Source of the DNA: Rhodocyclaceae bacterium
Lineage (GTDB): Bacteria; Pseudomonadota; Gammaproteobacteria; Burkholderiales; Rhodocyclaceae
Direction of reading: 5' to 3'
Assembly (NCBI GenBank): GCA_023230455.1
Contig: JALNXH010000012.1
Span: 1 to 64,000, forward strand
DNA length: 64,000 bases
The notes under the pieces are model-generated. The model was given only the letters and a program-made list of their open reading frames with translations, was not told the origin of the DNA and made no database searches. The translations under genes and the position numbers were made by a program. Positions 54,836 to 63,229 of the stretch are shown in pieces; within the stretch, counting starts at the first letter, position 1; each line of letters opens with the position of its first letter.

Positions 54836-57243
54836 GCACAATCCTCAACCGCGAACAGGCCCTCGAACTGGCCGCGAACGGCGACACCGCCGCGCTGATG
54901 GAGCGCGCGCGCGCCCTGCGCGACGAGGGCTTCGGCGGCCTGATCACCTATTCGCGCAAGGTCTTCATCCCGCTCACCCAGCTCTGCCGCGATGTCTGCC
55001 ACTACTGCACTTTTGCGCAGACGCCGAAGCACCTCGACGCGCCCTACCTGAGCCTCGATCAGGTACTGGCGACGGTGAAGCAGGGTGCCGCGCTCGGTTG
55101 CAAGGAGGCCCTGTTCACCCTTGGCGAGCGTCCCGAATTGCGCTATGCCGCGGCGCGCGAGGCGCTCGCTGCGCTCGGCCACGAGACCACGCTGGGTTAC
55201 CTCGCCGAAGTAGCACGCGCGGTGCTGGAGCAGACCGGCGTGCTGCCGCACATCAACGCCGGCTGCATGAGTGCGGAGGAAATCGCCCTGCTGCGCCCGG
55301 TCTCGGCCTCGATGGGCATCATGCTCGAATCAAGTTCGCCGCGGCTGTGCGAGGAAGGCATGCCGCACTACGGCTCGCCCGACAAGGACCCGGCACGGCG
55401 GCTGGAAACGATCCGCCTCGCCGGCGAGATGGCGGTGCCGTTCACCTCCGGCCTCCTCATCGGCATCGGCGAGACACGCCGGGAACGCATCGAATCCCTG
55501 CTCGCGCTGCGCGATCTGCATCAGCGCTATGGCCACATCCAGGAAATCATTGTGCAGAATTTCCGCGCCAAGGCCGGCACGAAAATGGCGCGGGCGACCG
55601 AGCCCGAAGTGGATGAATTGTTGTGGACCCTCGCCGTCGCGCGCCTGATCTTCGGGCCCGGCATGAGCCTGCAGGCACCGCCCAATCTGAACCCCGGCGT
55701 ACTGCCGGCGCTGGTCGACGCCGGCCTCAACGACTGGGGCGGCGTCTCGCCGCTGACCCCGGATTACGTCAATCCGGAAGCGCCGTGGCCGCATCTCGCT
55801 CAACTGGCGCAGCTCAGCGGACAGGCCGGAAAGCGGCTGGAAGAACGGCTGACGATTTATCCGGCGTACGCCCTCGCCGCCGACACCTGGCTCGATCCGG
55901 CGCTGCGCGGCCGGGTGCGGCAGATGATCGATGCCCTCGGCTATCCGCGTACCGACAGTTGGGTGGCCGGGCTGGCGACAACGCCGGCAGCGGAAGAGCT
56001 GGCGCTGATCGCGACGCCGGTCGCTGCCGCGGATGTCGCTGCGCAACTGGTCGCCATCGTCGCCCGCGCCACGGCGGCAGAGGAACTCACGGAAGACGAG
56101 ATCGTACGCCTGTTCGCCGCTCGCGGCGCCGAGTTCGGCTATGTCTGCCAGGCCGCCGACCGCCTACGCCGTGAAGTCAACGGCGACACGGTGAGCTACG
56201 TGGTCAACCGCAACATCAACTACACCAACGTCTGCTATTTCAAGTGCCGCTTCTGCGCCTTTTCCAAGGGCAAGACCAGCGAAGACCTGCGCGGCCAGCC
56301 CTACGATCTCGACCAGAGCGAAATCGCCCGGCGCTGCACGGAAGCCTGGGCGCGCGGTGCGACCGAGGTCTGCCTGCAAGGCGGCATCCATCCCGACTAC
56401 ACGGGACAGACTTATCTACAGATTCTGCAAACGATCCGCGCCGCCACGCCGCAGATGCACATCCACGCCTTCTCGCCGCTGGAAGTATGGCAGGGGGCGA
56501 AGACCCTCGGCCTGCCGCTGCGCGACTTCCTCCAGCAACTCAAGGATGCCGGCCTGAACAGCCTGCCCGGCACGGCGGCAGAAATTCTCGACGACGAGGT
56601 GCGCGCCATCATCTGCCCGGACAAGATCGACACCGCGCAGTGGCTCGAGGTGATCGAAACGGCCAGCAAAGTCGGCCTGAAGGCGACCGCCACCATCATG
56701 TTCGGCCATGTCGAGCATCCGCGGCACTGGGCGCGCCATCTGCTGCGCGTGCGCGCGGTGCAGGTGAATAGCGGTGGCATCACGGAATTCGTCCCCCTGC
56801 CCTTCGTCGGCGCCGAAGCGCCCATCTATCGCCGCGGCGGCACGCGCAACGGCCCTACTTTCCGCGAGGCCGTGCTGATGCATGCGGTGGCGCGGCTGGC
56901 GCTGCATGGGCAGATTTCGAACATCCAGACCTCCTGGGTCAAGATGGGGTATCAGGGTGCGGTGGCCTGCCTCAACGCCGGCTGCAACGATCTAGGCGGC
57001 ACGCTGATGAACGAGAGCATCACCCGCGCCGCCGGCGCACAGCACGGACAGGAAACGGCGCCGCGACGGATGATGGAAATCATCGAAGGCGCCGGGCGCC
57101 AGCCCCGCCAGCGCACCACGTTGTACGGCGAGGTCGCCGAAGAACGCATAGAGGCGGCTCTGTCAGCGGCGCCGCTGCGCGACGTGATCAACACGCCGTG
57201 GCAGCCACGGGCGCACATCGCCCGGCCGGTTGCGACAGCTTAG
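54832..57243 (+). CDS. cofGH: Fused FO synthase (CofG-CofH)
   Basis: An 803-residue double radical-SAM enzyme that makes the deazaflavin FO from tyrosine and the flavin precursor 5-amino-6-ribitylaminouracil. The CofG half has the cluster motif CRDVCHYC (C52, C56, C59). The CofH half has CYFKCRFC (C468, C472, C475) after NRNINYTNV. Fusion is the actinobacterial FbiC layout; archaea normally have separate CofG and CofH. It closes the F420 operon and ends 19 nt before the convergent yceH-like gene. The symbol fbiC applies equally. Confidence 0.95.
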   Translation: MSTILNREQALELAANGDTAALMERARALRDEGFGGLITYSRKVFIPLTQLCRDVCHYCTFAQTPKHLDAPYLSLDQVLATVKQGAALGCKEALFTLGERPELRYAAAREALAALGHETTLGYLAEVARAVLEQTGVLPHINAGCMSAEEIALLRPVSASMGIMLESSSPRLCEEGMPHYGSPDKDPARRLETIRLAGEMAVPFTSGLLIGIGETRRERIESLLALRDLHQRYGHIQEIIVQNFRAKAGTKMARATEPEVDELLWTLAVARLIFGPGMSLQAPPNLNPGVLPALVDAGLNDWGGVSPLTPDYVNPEAPWPHLAQLAQLSGQAGKRLEERLTIYPAYALAADTWLDPALRGRVRQMIDALGYPRTDSWVAGLATTPAAEELALIATPVAAADVAAQLVAIVARATAAEELTEDEIVRLFAARGAEFGYVCQAADRLRREVNGDTVSYVVNRNINYTNVCYFKCRFCAFSKGKTSEDLRGQPYDLDQSEIARRCTEAWARGATEVCLQGGIHPDYTGQTYLQILQTIRAATPQMHIHAFSPLEVWQGAKTLGLPLRDFLQQLKDAGLNSLPGTAAEILDDEVRAIICPDKIDTAQWLEVIETASKVGLKATATIMFGHVEHPRHWARHLLRVRAVQVNSGGITEFVPLPFVGAEAPIYRRGGTRNGPTFREAVLMHAVARLALHGQISNIQTSWVKMGYQGAVACLNAGCNDLGGTLMNESITRAAGAQHGQETAPRRMMEIIEGAGRQPRQRTTLYGEVAEERIEAALSAAPLRDVINTPWQPRAHIARPVATA

Positions 57244-57262
57244 GACCAATTTCAATAAGCGC

Positions 57263-57928
57263 TCAATCGGCCTTTTCTAGAGCCGCAGCACCGATCTGCG
57301 CCCTAAGTTCCGCCACCGCCGCTTCGAGTTCCACGACCCGCTGCTCCAGCCGCTCGATGCGGCCGGGCACCGGTGCCGGCCCCGCTTCGCTCTCCGCCGT
57401 TTCCGCCACGCCTGCCACCTCGCCGCTAAACAGGTGGGCATAGCGGGATTCGCGTCGCCCCGCCTCGCGCGGCAGGTGCACCACATACGGCCCGTCTTCG
57501 CGGCTCGTCAGCGCGGCCAGCGCCGCCTCGACCTCGCCGACATCGCTGAAGTGGCACAAACGGCTGGCGCGGCTGCGCAATTCACCCGGGGTCTGCGGGC
57601 CGCGCAGGAAAAGTTCGCAGATGACGGCAAGTTCCTGCGGTGAAAATTTCAGCGTTCCGTATTCGGTATTGCAGAAGCGATGCTGATACTTCGCCACCCG
57701 GCTGCCATAACCGCTCTGCTCGCTGACCAGAAACTTCTTGATCAGCCGATCGACGACGTCCTGCACCGTCGCTTCGTCCAGGTTCAACAGCGGATCGCGA
57801 TTGCTCTTCTGGTTGCAGGCGTTGGTCAGCGCGTTCAGCGACAGGGGATATTGCTCCGGCGTAGCGATTTCCTTTTCGATCAGGCAACCGATGACGCGGG
57901 CTTCGTGGGGACTGAGTTCCAGGTGCAT
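57263..57928 (-). CDS. YceH family (DUF480) protein
   Basis: A 221-residue protein with two winged-helix domains: LSPHEARVIGCLIEKEIATPEQ starts the first, with NALTNACNQKSNRDP as its hallmark, and FLRGPQTPGELRSRASRLCHF marks the second. The C-terminus (about 185-221) is a coiled coil (RIERLEQRVVELEAAVAELR). DUF480 members are conserved in proteobacteria and of unknown function. ATG 57928 is the normal family start; the frame is open 43 codons upstream. Confidence 0.92.
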   Translation of the reverse strand: MHLELSPHEARVIGCLIEKEIATPEQYPLSLNALTNACNQKSNRDPLLNLDEATVQDVVDRLIKKFLVSEQSGYGSRVAKYQHRFCNTEYGTLKFSPQELAVICELFLRGPQTPGELRSRASRLCHFSDVGEVEAALAALTSREDGPYVVHLPREAGRRESRYAHLFSGEVAGVAETAESEAGPAPVPGRIERLEQRVVELEAAVAELRAQIGAAALEKAD

Positions 57929-58035
57929 GCTGATGTTCCGGTAATTACCCGCCAAGCCGGGCGAAGGAAACGCCGCTCGACGAACGGCGGTGGCCGAGTC
58001 TAACGCCGGCCGACATCGGCGACGACAGTAACAAT

Positions 58036-58054
58036 CCTCCGGCAGAGCCGGAGG
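58036..58054. repeat. Left subterminal hairpin of the IS200 element
   Basis: CCTCCGGC (58036-58043) and GCCGGAGG (58047-58054) form a perfect 8-bp stem with an AGA loop. Its core is shared with the hairpin at the other end of the element. Confidence 0.75.
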
Positions 58055-58138
58055 CATTCAAATGTGAGCCGCTCGAAGCAGCTAGTCGGAGTCGCTAACG
58101 CGGCTCCGCATTGCGGGAGCCACCTGATCGGTGGTCGC

Positions 58139-58570
58139 TTATCTCCATAGGCCGAGTTGATCCAACCGCTCGTCCTCTTGCTCCTGCTTCCTGATGTACT
58201 CGCGGACAACCCCCTCGTCTCGGCCAACAGTCGATACAAAGTAGCCTCGGGCCCAGAAGTGTTGCCCGACGAAGTTGCGCTTCCGCTCTCCGTACGCCCG
58301 TGCCAAATGAATCGCGCTCTTGCCCTTGATGAAACCAATCACCTGCGATACCGCGTACTTCTGCGGTATCGCAATCATCATGTGCACATGATCAACCATC
58401 AGGTGGCCTTCCACAATCTCGCTTTCCTTCTGCGCGGCAAGCTTCCGGAATACCTCTCCAAGATGCCTGCGCAGTTCTCCGTACAACGTCTTTCGGCGGC
58501 GTTTGGGAATGAATATCACGTGATATTTGCAGTCCCACGCCAAGTGGCTCAAACTTTCATACTTGTCCAT
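58139..58570 (-). CDS. tnpA: IS200/IS605-family transposase TnpA
   Basis: A 143-residue HUH single-strand transposase (Y1). The HUH motif is H61-V-H63 in MVDHVHMMIAIP, and the nucleophile is Y125 in VVREYIRKQEQ. The N-terminus SLSHLAWDCKYHVIFIPKRR and FIKGKSAIHLARA are typical. Full length and apparently intact. ATG 58570 is preferred over GTG one codon upstream. Confidence 0.94.
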   Translation of the reverse strand: MDKYESLSHLAWDCKYHVIFIPKRRRKTLYGELRRHLGEVFRKLAAQKESEIVEGHLMVDHVHMMIAIPQKYAVSQVIGFIKGKSAIHLARAYGERKRNFVGQHFWARGYFVSTVGRDEGVVREYIRKQEQEDERLDQLGLWR

Positions 58571-58656
58571 CACGATTCTTCCTTTCGTTTGCTTGGCGGC
58601 TCACGTCTGGAAGTTTCTACGATGGACATCCCCTGAAATGTCAAACTTCTACTGCC

Positions 58657-58675
58657 TCCCCGGCAGAGCCGGGGG
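58657..58675. repeat. Right subterminal hairpin of the IS200 element
   Basis: TCCCCGGC (58657-58664) pairs with GCCGGGGG (58668-58675), with one T-G wobble, across an AGA loop. It mirrors the hairpin at 58036-58054. Confidence 0.72.
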
Positions 58676-58793
58676 AACTCCTTAAGTTGTCAATGTGGCC
58701 GCGCTGAAAAATCCAGCCCGGCAACGCCGATCTGGGCCGGTTGCTCGACGACATGCGACGGAGGCTTATATCGCCGGGCAGATCGTCAAAGCG

Positions 58794-59147
58794 TCAGCGA
58801 TTCGACGCGGTAAGCGCCGCGACCGTGGCCAGACCATCGCGCAACTGGCCGAGCTGCGCCACTTCGGTGCCCGCGCCCTCGTGAATCGGCGTCCGGTTTT
58901 CGGTCGACTCCAGCGCCCGACTGGCGTAACCGATGGACGCCACGTACATACGCATTGCCAGCAGACCAAGCGCGGCGGCGAGATCCTGCGACTCCCAGGC
59001 ATCCGGCGGCCGCCGTTCGGCCTCGATCGCGTCGAGAATGGCGGCGATGAATTGTTCCACCGTCTGTTTTTTCCGCTGCGCTGAAAATCCGCTGAATTCG
59101 TCCGGTGTCGGCAGCGTAGCCATCAGGGCTTTTCTATACATAACCAT
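58794..59147 (-). CDS. Hypothetical helical protein
   Basis: A 117-residue protein with protein-like, helical, Ala/Glu-rich composition and no domain I recognise (STQRK-like charged start, then RKKQTVEQFIAAILDAIEAER and AAALGLLAMRMYVASIGYAS). GGAGGA lies before the ATG at 59141, two codons inside, which may be the true start. It is divergent from the alpha/beta hydrolase gene and next to the IS200 element. Confidence 0.55.
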   Translation of the reverse strand: MVMYRKALMATLPTPDEFSGFSAQRKKQTVEQFIAAILDAIEAERRPPDAWESQDLAAALGLLAMRMYVASIGYASRALESTENRTPIHEGAGTEVAQLGQLRDGLATVAALTASNR

Positions 59148-59360
59148 TCCTCCGCGTTGGGTTCATGCTCCGGTCCAGTCAATTTGCATTCCGGCTTGCC
59201 GAATGATAGTCCGGCGTTCCACCGAAATCGATCTCCAGTCGAGACTGGCCAGCGATTAACGTTGCAAACGAGACAAAATCTGCGCCCTCGCTTTGCAACA
59301 TGCAGCGAATCGGATAGCCTCGATGGTTTGTTGCAACGCTCGGAAATACGCCCGTTCACC

Positions 59361-60158
59361 ATGTCGACCGCCCGCCAGAATCCTCGCCTGCACACCCTCC
59401 GGATTGACGGCAGGACGCTTGAATATCAGCGACTGCACTCGGCCCACCCCGTGGCTGGGCAGCCGCCGCTGGTCTTCCTCCACGAAGGCCTCGGCTGCAT
59501 CGCCATGTGGCGCGATTTTCCGCAGCGCGTGGCGGATGCCACTGGTTGCGCGGTCGTCGTCTATTCACGCTATGGGCACGGCAAATCAGCACCGCTGGCG
59601 CAGGCCCGCCGCGGCGACTACCTGCACGACGAGGCGCTCAATGCGCTGCCCGAATTCCTCGCCAGACTCGAACTCGAGCGTCCCTTCCTGTTCGGCCACA
59701 GCGACGGCGCGTCGATTGCGCTGATTCATGCCAGTGCCGGACACCCGGTCAGTGGACTGATCGTCGAAGCACCCCATGTCATGGTCGAGGACATTACGCT
59801 GGCGGGCATCGCCGCAACGGTCAGCGCCTACGCAAACACGGATCTCCCCTCACGCCTCGGCCGCCATCATCACAACGCGGATGCCCTGTTTCGCGGCTGG
59901 AGCGAAACTTGGCTCGACCCGGCGTTCCGCAACTGGAACATCGAGAGCGGCCTGCGCAACATCGCGGCACCGATCCTCGCCATTCAGGGCGAAGGCGACG
60001 AATACGCGACGATGGCGCAGATCGAGCGCATCGCCGCCGCGGCGGCAGACGTGGAGCTGCTCAAGCTGGCCGATTGCGGCCATTCGCCGCATCGCGATCA
60101 GGCGGAGACGGTGATCGATGCGGTGCGGCGATTCGTCGCCCGTTGCGCCGCCGACTAG
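59361..60158 (+). CDS. Alpha/beta hydrolase
   Basis: A 265-residue serine hydrolase-fold protein. The oxyanion segment is LVFLHEGLGCIAMWRDFP, the nucleophile elbow FGHSDGASIAL with S114, and the catalytic histidine lies in ADCGHSPHRDQ near the C-terminus. Substrate unknown; ester, thioester or C-C bond cleavage are all possible. ATG 59361 (MSTARQNPRLHTLRIDG) is chosen because the 68 upstream codons read as non-protein-like sequence. Confidence 0.85.
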   Translation: MSTARQNPRLHTLRIDGRTLEYQRLHSAHPVAGQPPLVFLHEGLGCIAMWRDFPQRVADATGCAVVVYSRYGHGKSAPLAQARRGDYLHDEALNALPEFLARLELERPFLFGHSDGASIALIHASAGHPVSGLIVEAPHVMVEDITLAGIAATVSAYANTDLPSRLGRHHHNADALFRGWSETWLDPAFRNWNIESGLRNIAAPILAIQGEGDEYATMAQIERIAAAAADVELLKLADCGHSPHRDQAETVIDAVRRFVARCAAD

Positions 60159-60174
60159 CCAAGGGGAAGTGCGC

Positions 60175-60717
60175 TCAGCGCAGATACTTGCGGCTGCATT
60201 CCTTGAATTCGGGCGTCCCCGCGCGGCGCAGCCACTCGAAAAAGACCATTTCCCGGGTGACGGCGGTGATGCCCGCCGCGGCCATGCGTTGCAGCGCAAC
60301 CTGCCTGTCTTCATCCGCGCGCGCGGCGATGGCATCGCTGACCACGAAGACATCCTTGCCGGCCGCGGCGAGATCGAGCGCGGTGAGCATGACGCAGGCG
60401 TGGGCCTCGATGCCGCAGAGGATCCACTGTTGGCGTGAAGCCTCCGCCCGCCCCTCGAAGCAGCCGCCCTCGACGCAGGAAAAATGCGCCTTGTGCACGA
60501 CGCTGCCGTCCGCCACACGTGCCGCGAGATCGGGCAGTACCTCGCCCAGCCCCCTGGCATAGTGGGTCGAGAGCAGCACCGGCACGCCGAGATCGTTGGC
60601 CAGGTCGATCAACCCGGCGCAACGCGCGTGGATCTGCGCATGCTCCGGGATCAGGTCGAGCACCCTGGCCTGCATGTCGATGACCAGCAGTACGGATTTT
60701 CCCCGGTCGATTTTCAT
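60175..60717 (-). CDS. Isochorismatase-like cysteine hydrolase
   Basis: A 180-residue hydrolase of the YcaC/isochorismatase-like superfamily. The Asp-Lys-Cys set is D14 (LLVIDMQ), K76 (VVHKAHFSC) and C108 (GIEAHACVML), so it belongs to the cysteine hydrolases such as nicotinamidase or YcaC rather than true isochorismatases, which lack the Cys. Substrate unknown. The ATG at 60717 has a GGAGAGG site; 16 further in-frame codons upstream are less likely. Confidence 0.85.
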   Translation of the reverse strand: MKIDRGKSVLLVIDMQARVLDLIPEHAQIHARCAGLIDLANDLGVPVLLSTHYARGLGEVLPDLAARVADGSVVHKAHFSCVEGGCFEGRAEASRQQWILCGIEAHACVMLTALDLAAAGKDVFVVSDAIAARADEDRQVALQRMAAAGITAVTREMVFFEWLRRAGTPEFKECSRKYLR

Positions 60718-60774
60718 GGTTCGCCTCTCCCGCCCGTGGCGGATGGATTCGACGCGGGGATCAGCCACCGCAGA

Positions 60775-61593
60775 TCAGCGCATCACGTTGAGCAGGATTC
60801 CGCCGTCGACGTCGATCTGCTGCCCCGTGATGTTGGCGGCGCCGCTACCGGCGAGGAAAGCCGCCAGATGACCAATGTCCTCGGGCATCTGCTCGCGGCC
60901 CATCGGCGTGTTCTTCTTCACCACGTCGAGAAAGACTTCCCGCGGCGTGAGATTGGCGTAGTCCGGCACCGAACCCTTGATCAGATTGGCCAGCACTTCC
61001 CACGACTTGGTCCACAGGAAACCAGGGCAGATCGCGTTGACGCGGATCAGGTCGGGGCCCAGCTCCAGCGCCAGGCTGCGCGTCAGGCTGATGACCCCGG
61101 CCTTGGCGGCGGCATAGGCGGGAATCGAGGGCATGGCCATGCGGCCGGCGATGGACGCGATGTTGATGATCGCACCGCCGCCGCGCGCCTTGAGCGCGGG
61201 AATGGCCACCTTGCAACCGCAGAAGGTCGTCTTCAGGTTGGCCTGCACCTGGTTGTCCCAACCGCGCTCGGTCACGTTGGTGAACGGCAGGCCGAAGCCC
61301 ATCGACTCCAGGTCGTTGGCGCCGATGCCGGCGTTGTTGACCATGATGTCGAGGCCGCCGAACTTTGCCACGGCCTGGGCGACGCAGTCCGCCATCTGCG
61401 CTTCGTCGGCGGCATCGGCGGTAACACCGATGCCGCCGTTGGCCAGACTGGCAGCGGTTTCCCGTGCGGTCGCGCCGTCCAGGTCGGAAATGGCGACCGC
61501 CGCGCCCTGATCGGCCAGACAGCGGGCGATAGCGGCACCGATGCCGCGAGCACCGCCAGTGACGAGAGCGACTTTCCCCTTCAGTGTTGTCAT
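60775..61593 (-). CDS. Short-chain dehydrogenase/reductase
   Basis: A 272-residue classical SDR. Cofactor loop TGGARGIGAAIARCLADQG, NNAGIGANDLES, and the catalytic YAAAKAGVISLTRSLALELG pair of Tyr and Lys, with the active-site Ser in IINIASIAGRM. The aspartate in AISDLDGA after beta-2 indicates NAD preference. ATG 61593 has a GGAGGAAATGCA ribosome site. It lies in the acyl-CoA ligase group, so oxidation of a hydroxyacyl-CoA or a cyclic alcohol is plausible. Confidence 0.88.
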   Translation of the reverse strand: MTTLKGKVALVTGGARGIGAAIARCLADQGAAVAISDLDGATARETAASLANGGIGVTADAADEAQMADCVAQAVAKFGGLDIMVNNAGIGANDLESMGFGLPFTNVTERGWDNQVQANLKTTFCGCKVAIPALKARGGGAIINIASIAGRMAMPSIPAYAAAKAGVISLTRSLALELGPDLIRVNAICPGFLWTKSWEVLANLIKGSVPDYANLTPREVFLDVVKKNTPMGREQMPEDIGHLAAFLAGSGAANITGQQIDVDGGILLNVMR

Positions 61594-61678
61594 TGCATTT
61601 CCTCCTGTTTTTTCGATTGGATGGGCATTCCGCTCGGAATGCGACATTTACGGCAAACGGTTTTTATGGGCGCGCTGC

Positions 61679-63229
61679 TCACACCTTGCGTTCGCGCCCT
61701 TCCCAGTAGGACTTGCGCAGCTCGCGCTTGAGTATCTTCCCGGCGCCCGACATGGGCAGCGCAGCGCTGAATTCGATCGAGCGCGGGCATTTGTAGCCGG
61801 CGATCCGTTCGCGGCAATGGCGGCGGATTTCCTCGTCGTCCGCCAGGGCGCCCGCGCGCAGCACGACGACGGCATGCACCGCCTCGCCGTACAGATCGTG
61901 GGGAATGCCGATCACGGCGCAGCTCGCCACCGCAGGGTGGGAGGCCACCGCGTTCTCGACCTCGGCCGAATAGACGTTCTCGCCGCCGCTGACGATCATG
62001 TCCTTCATGCGATCCACGATGTAGACGAAACCCTCGTCGTCCATGTAGGCGCCGTCGCCGGTATGCATCCAGCCGCCGCGCGTCGCCGCCGCGGTCTCTT
62101 CCGGTTTGTTCCAATAGCCGAGCATCATCTGCGGCCCGCGCGCGACCACCTCGCCGACTTCGCCGCGCGGCATTTCAGTGTCGTCGGGTCCGACCACCCG
62201 GACCTCGCTCATGATCGATGCCCGACCGGCGGAACGGTGCTTGCCGAGCCGGCGCCCTTCCTCGGTGTGGTAGCAGGACGCCAGCACGGTGATGAGCGGG
62301 GAGAGCTCGGTCATGCCGTATACCTGGATGAACTTCGTCCCTGGCAGCGCCCGCGTGGCGCGCACCAGCACCGCCTCCGAAATCACCGAAGCACCGTAGA
62401 ACAGCCGTTGCAGCGAAGTGAGGTTGAACTCATCGCGCTGCGGATGATCGGCCAGCATCTGGATCATCGTCGGCACGATCAGCGTGTCGGTCACGCCCTC
62501 GTCCTGGATCGCGCGCATGGCGGCCAGCGGCTCGAAGGCGGGAATGACGACGTGGGTGGACTCGACGATCAGCGCGCTGATGAACTGCAGCATGTCCGCC
62601 GCGTGGAACATCGGCGCCGCATGCAGGCAGACCGGACCGATCGACTCGCCGCTGCCGACGACGCCGAGTGCGGATGAGATCAGGTTGGCGTGGCTGAGCA
62701 TCACCCCCTTGGGAAACCCCGTGGTGCCGCCGGTGTAACAGACCGCGGCGAGATCGTCGCCGCCGCGATCGGCATTGGCGACCGGCTCGGCGGCGTCGAT
62801 CAGCGCTTCGAGTCCGCTCATGCCCGCGGGCGTCGCCGCCTCGCCCCAGTAGAGAAGATGCTTCAGCGCCTTCGATGTTTTGCCGACCGTCTTCGCGGTG
62901 TCGGCGAAGGCATCGTCGACGATCAGGATCTGCGTCGCGCAATCGTCGAGCGAATAGGCGATCTCCGCCGCGCTCCAGCGGATGTTGACCGGATTGGCGG
63001 CGCCGCCGGCCCACCAGATCGCCAGATAGGCCTCAAGGTAACGGTCGGAGTTGAGCGAAAGAATCGCCACCCGGTCGTCGGCCGCCACGCCAAGCGAGCG
63101 CAACACAGCCGCCAGCCGCGCCACGCGGTCGGCCATCTGGCGAAACGTCCGGCGCCGCGCGCCGCACACGGTGGCTGTCGCCTCCGGCTTCCGCTGCACA
63201 GCGCGCAGCAGTCCCTGGGTCAGATACAT
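61679..63229 (-). CDS. Acyl-CoA synthetase (AMP-forming)
   Basis: A 516-residue ANL-family ligase, long- or medium-chain/aromatic type. The AMP-binding P-loop is CYTGGTTGFPKGVMLSH, followed by QVYGMTELSP, the hinge region YIVDRMKDMIVSGGENVYSAEVE (about 395-417) and the C-terminal lysine segment in SGAGKILKRELRKSYW. ATG 63229 with GAGGATG upstream is chosen. Substrate unknown; it may activate a carboxylic acid of the same pathway as the SDR. The end of the lipoate-ligase-like gene overlaps it by 10 nt. Confidence 0.9.
   Translation of the reverse strand: MYLTQGLLRAVQRKPEATATVCGARRRTFRQMADRVARLAAVLRSLGVAADDRVAILSLNSDRYLEAYLAIWWAGGAANPVNIRWSAAEIAYSLDDCATQILIVDDAFADTAKTVGKTSKALKHLLYWGEAATPAGMSGLEALIDAAEPVANADRGGDDLAAVCYTGGTTGFPKGVMLSHANLISSALGVVGSGESIGPVCLHAAPMFHAADMLQFISALIVESTHVVIPAFEPLAAMRAIQDEGVTDTLIVPTMIQMLADHPQRDEFNLTSLQRLFYGASVISEAVLVRATRALPGTKFIQVYGMTELSPLITVLASCYHTEEGRRLGKHRSAGRASIMSEVRVVGPDDTEMPRGEVGEVVARGPQMMLGYWNKPEETAAATRGGWMHTGDGAYMDDEGFVYIVDRMKDMIVSGGENVYSAEVENAVASHPAVASCAVIGIPHDLYGEAVHAVVVLRAGALADDEEIRRHCRERIAGYKCPRSIEFSAALPMSGAGKILKRELRKSYWEGRERKV

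Larger units (their letters stand above)
58036..58675 (-). mobile_element. IS200-type insertion element (approximate limits)
   Basis: A single IS200/IS605-family tnpA without tnpB, flanked by subterminal hairpins that share the core GGCAGAGCC (58036-58054 and 58657-58675). IS200-type elements are single-strand DNA transposons; they lack inverted terminal repeats and use such hairpins for recognition. The exact ends and the insertion motif are not fixed here, and real ends probably lie a few bases outside these limits. It separates the F420/YceH region from the hydrolase/acyl-CoA ligase group. Confidence 0.8.
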
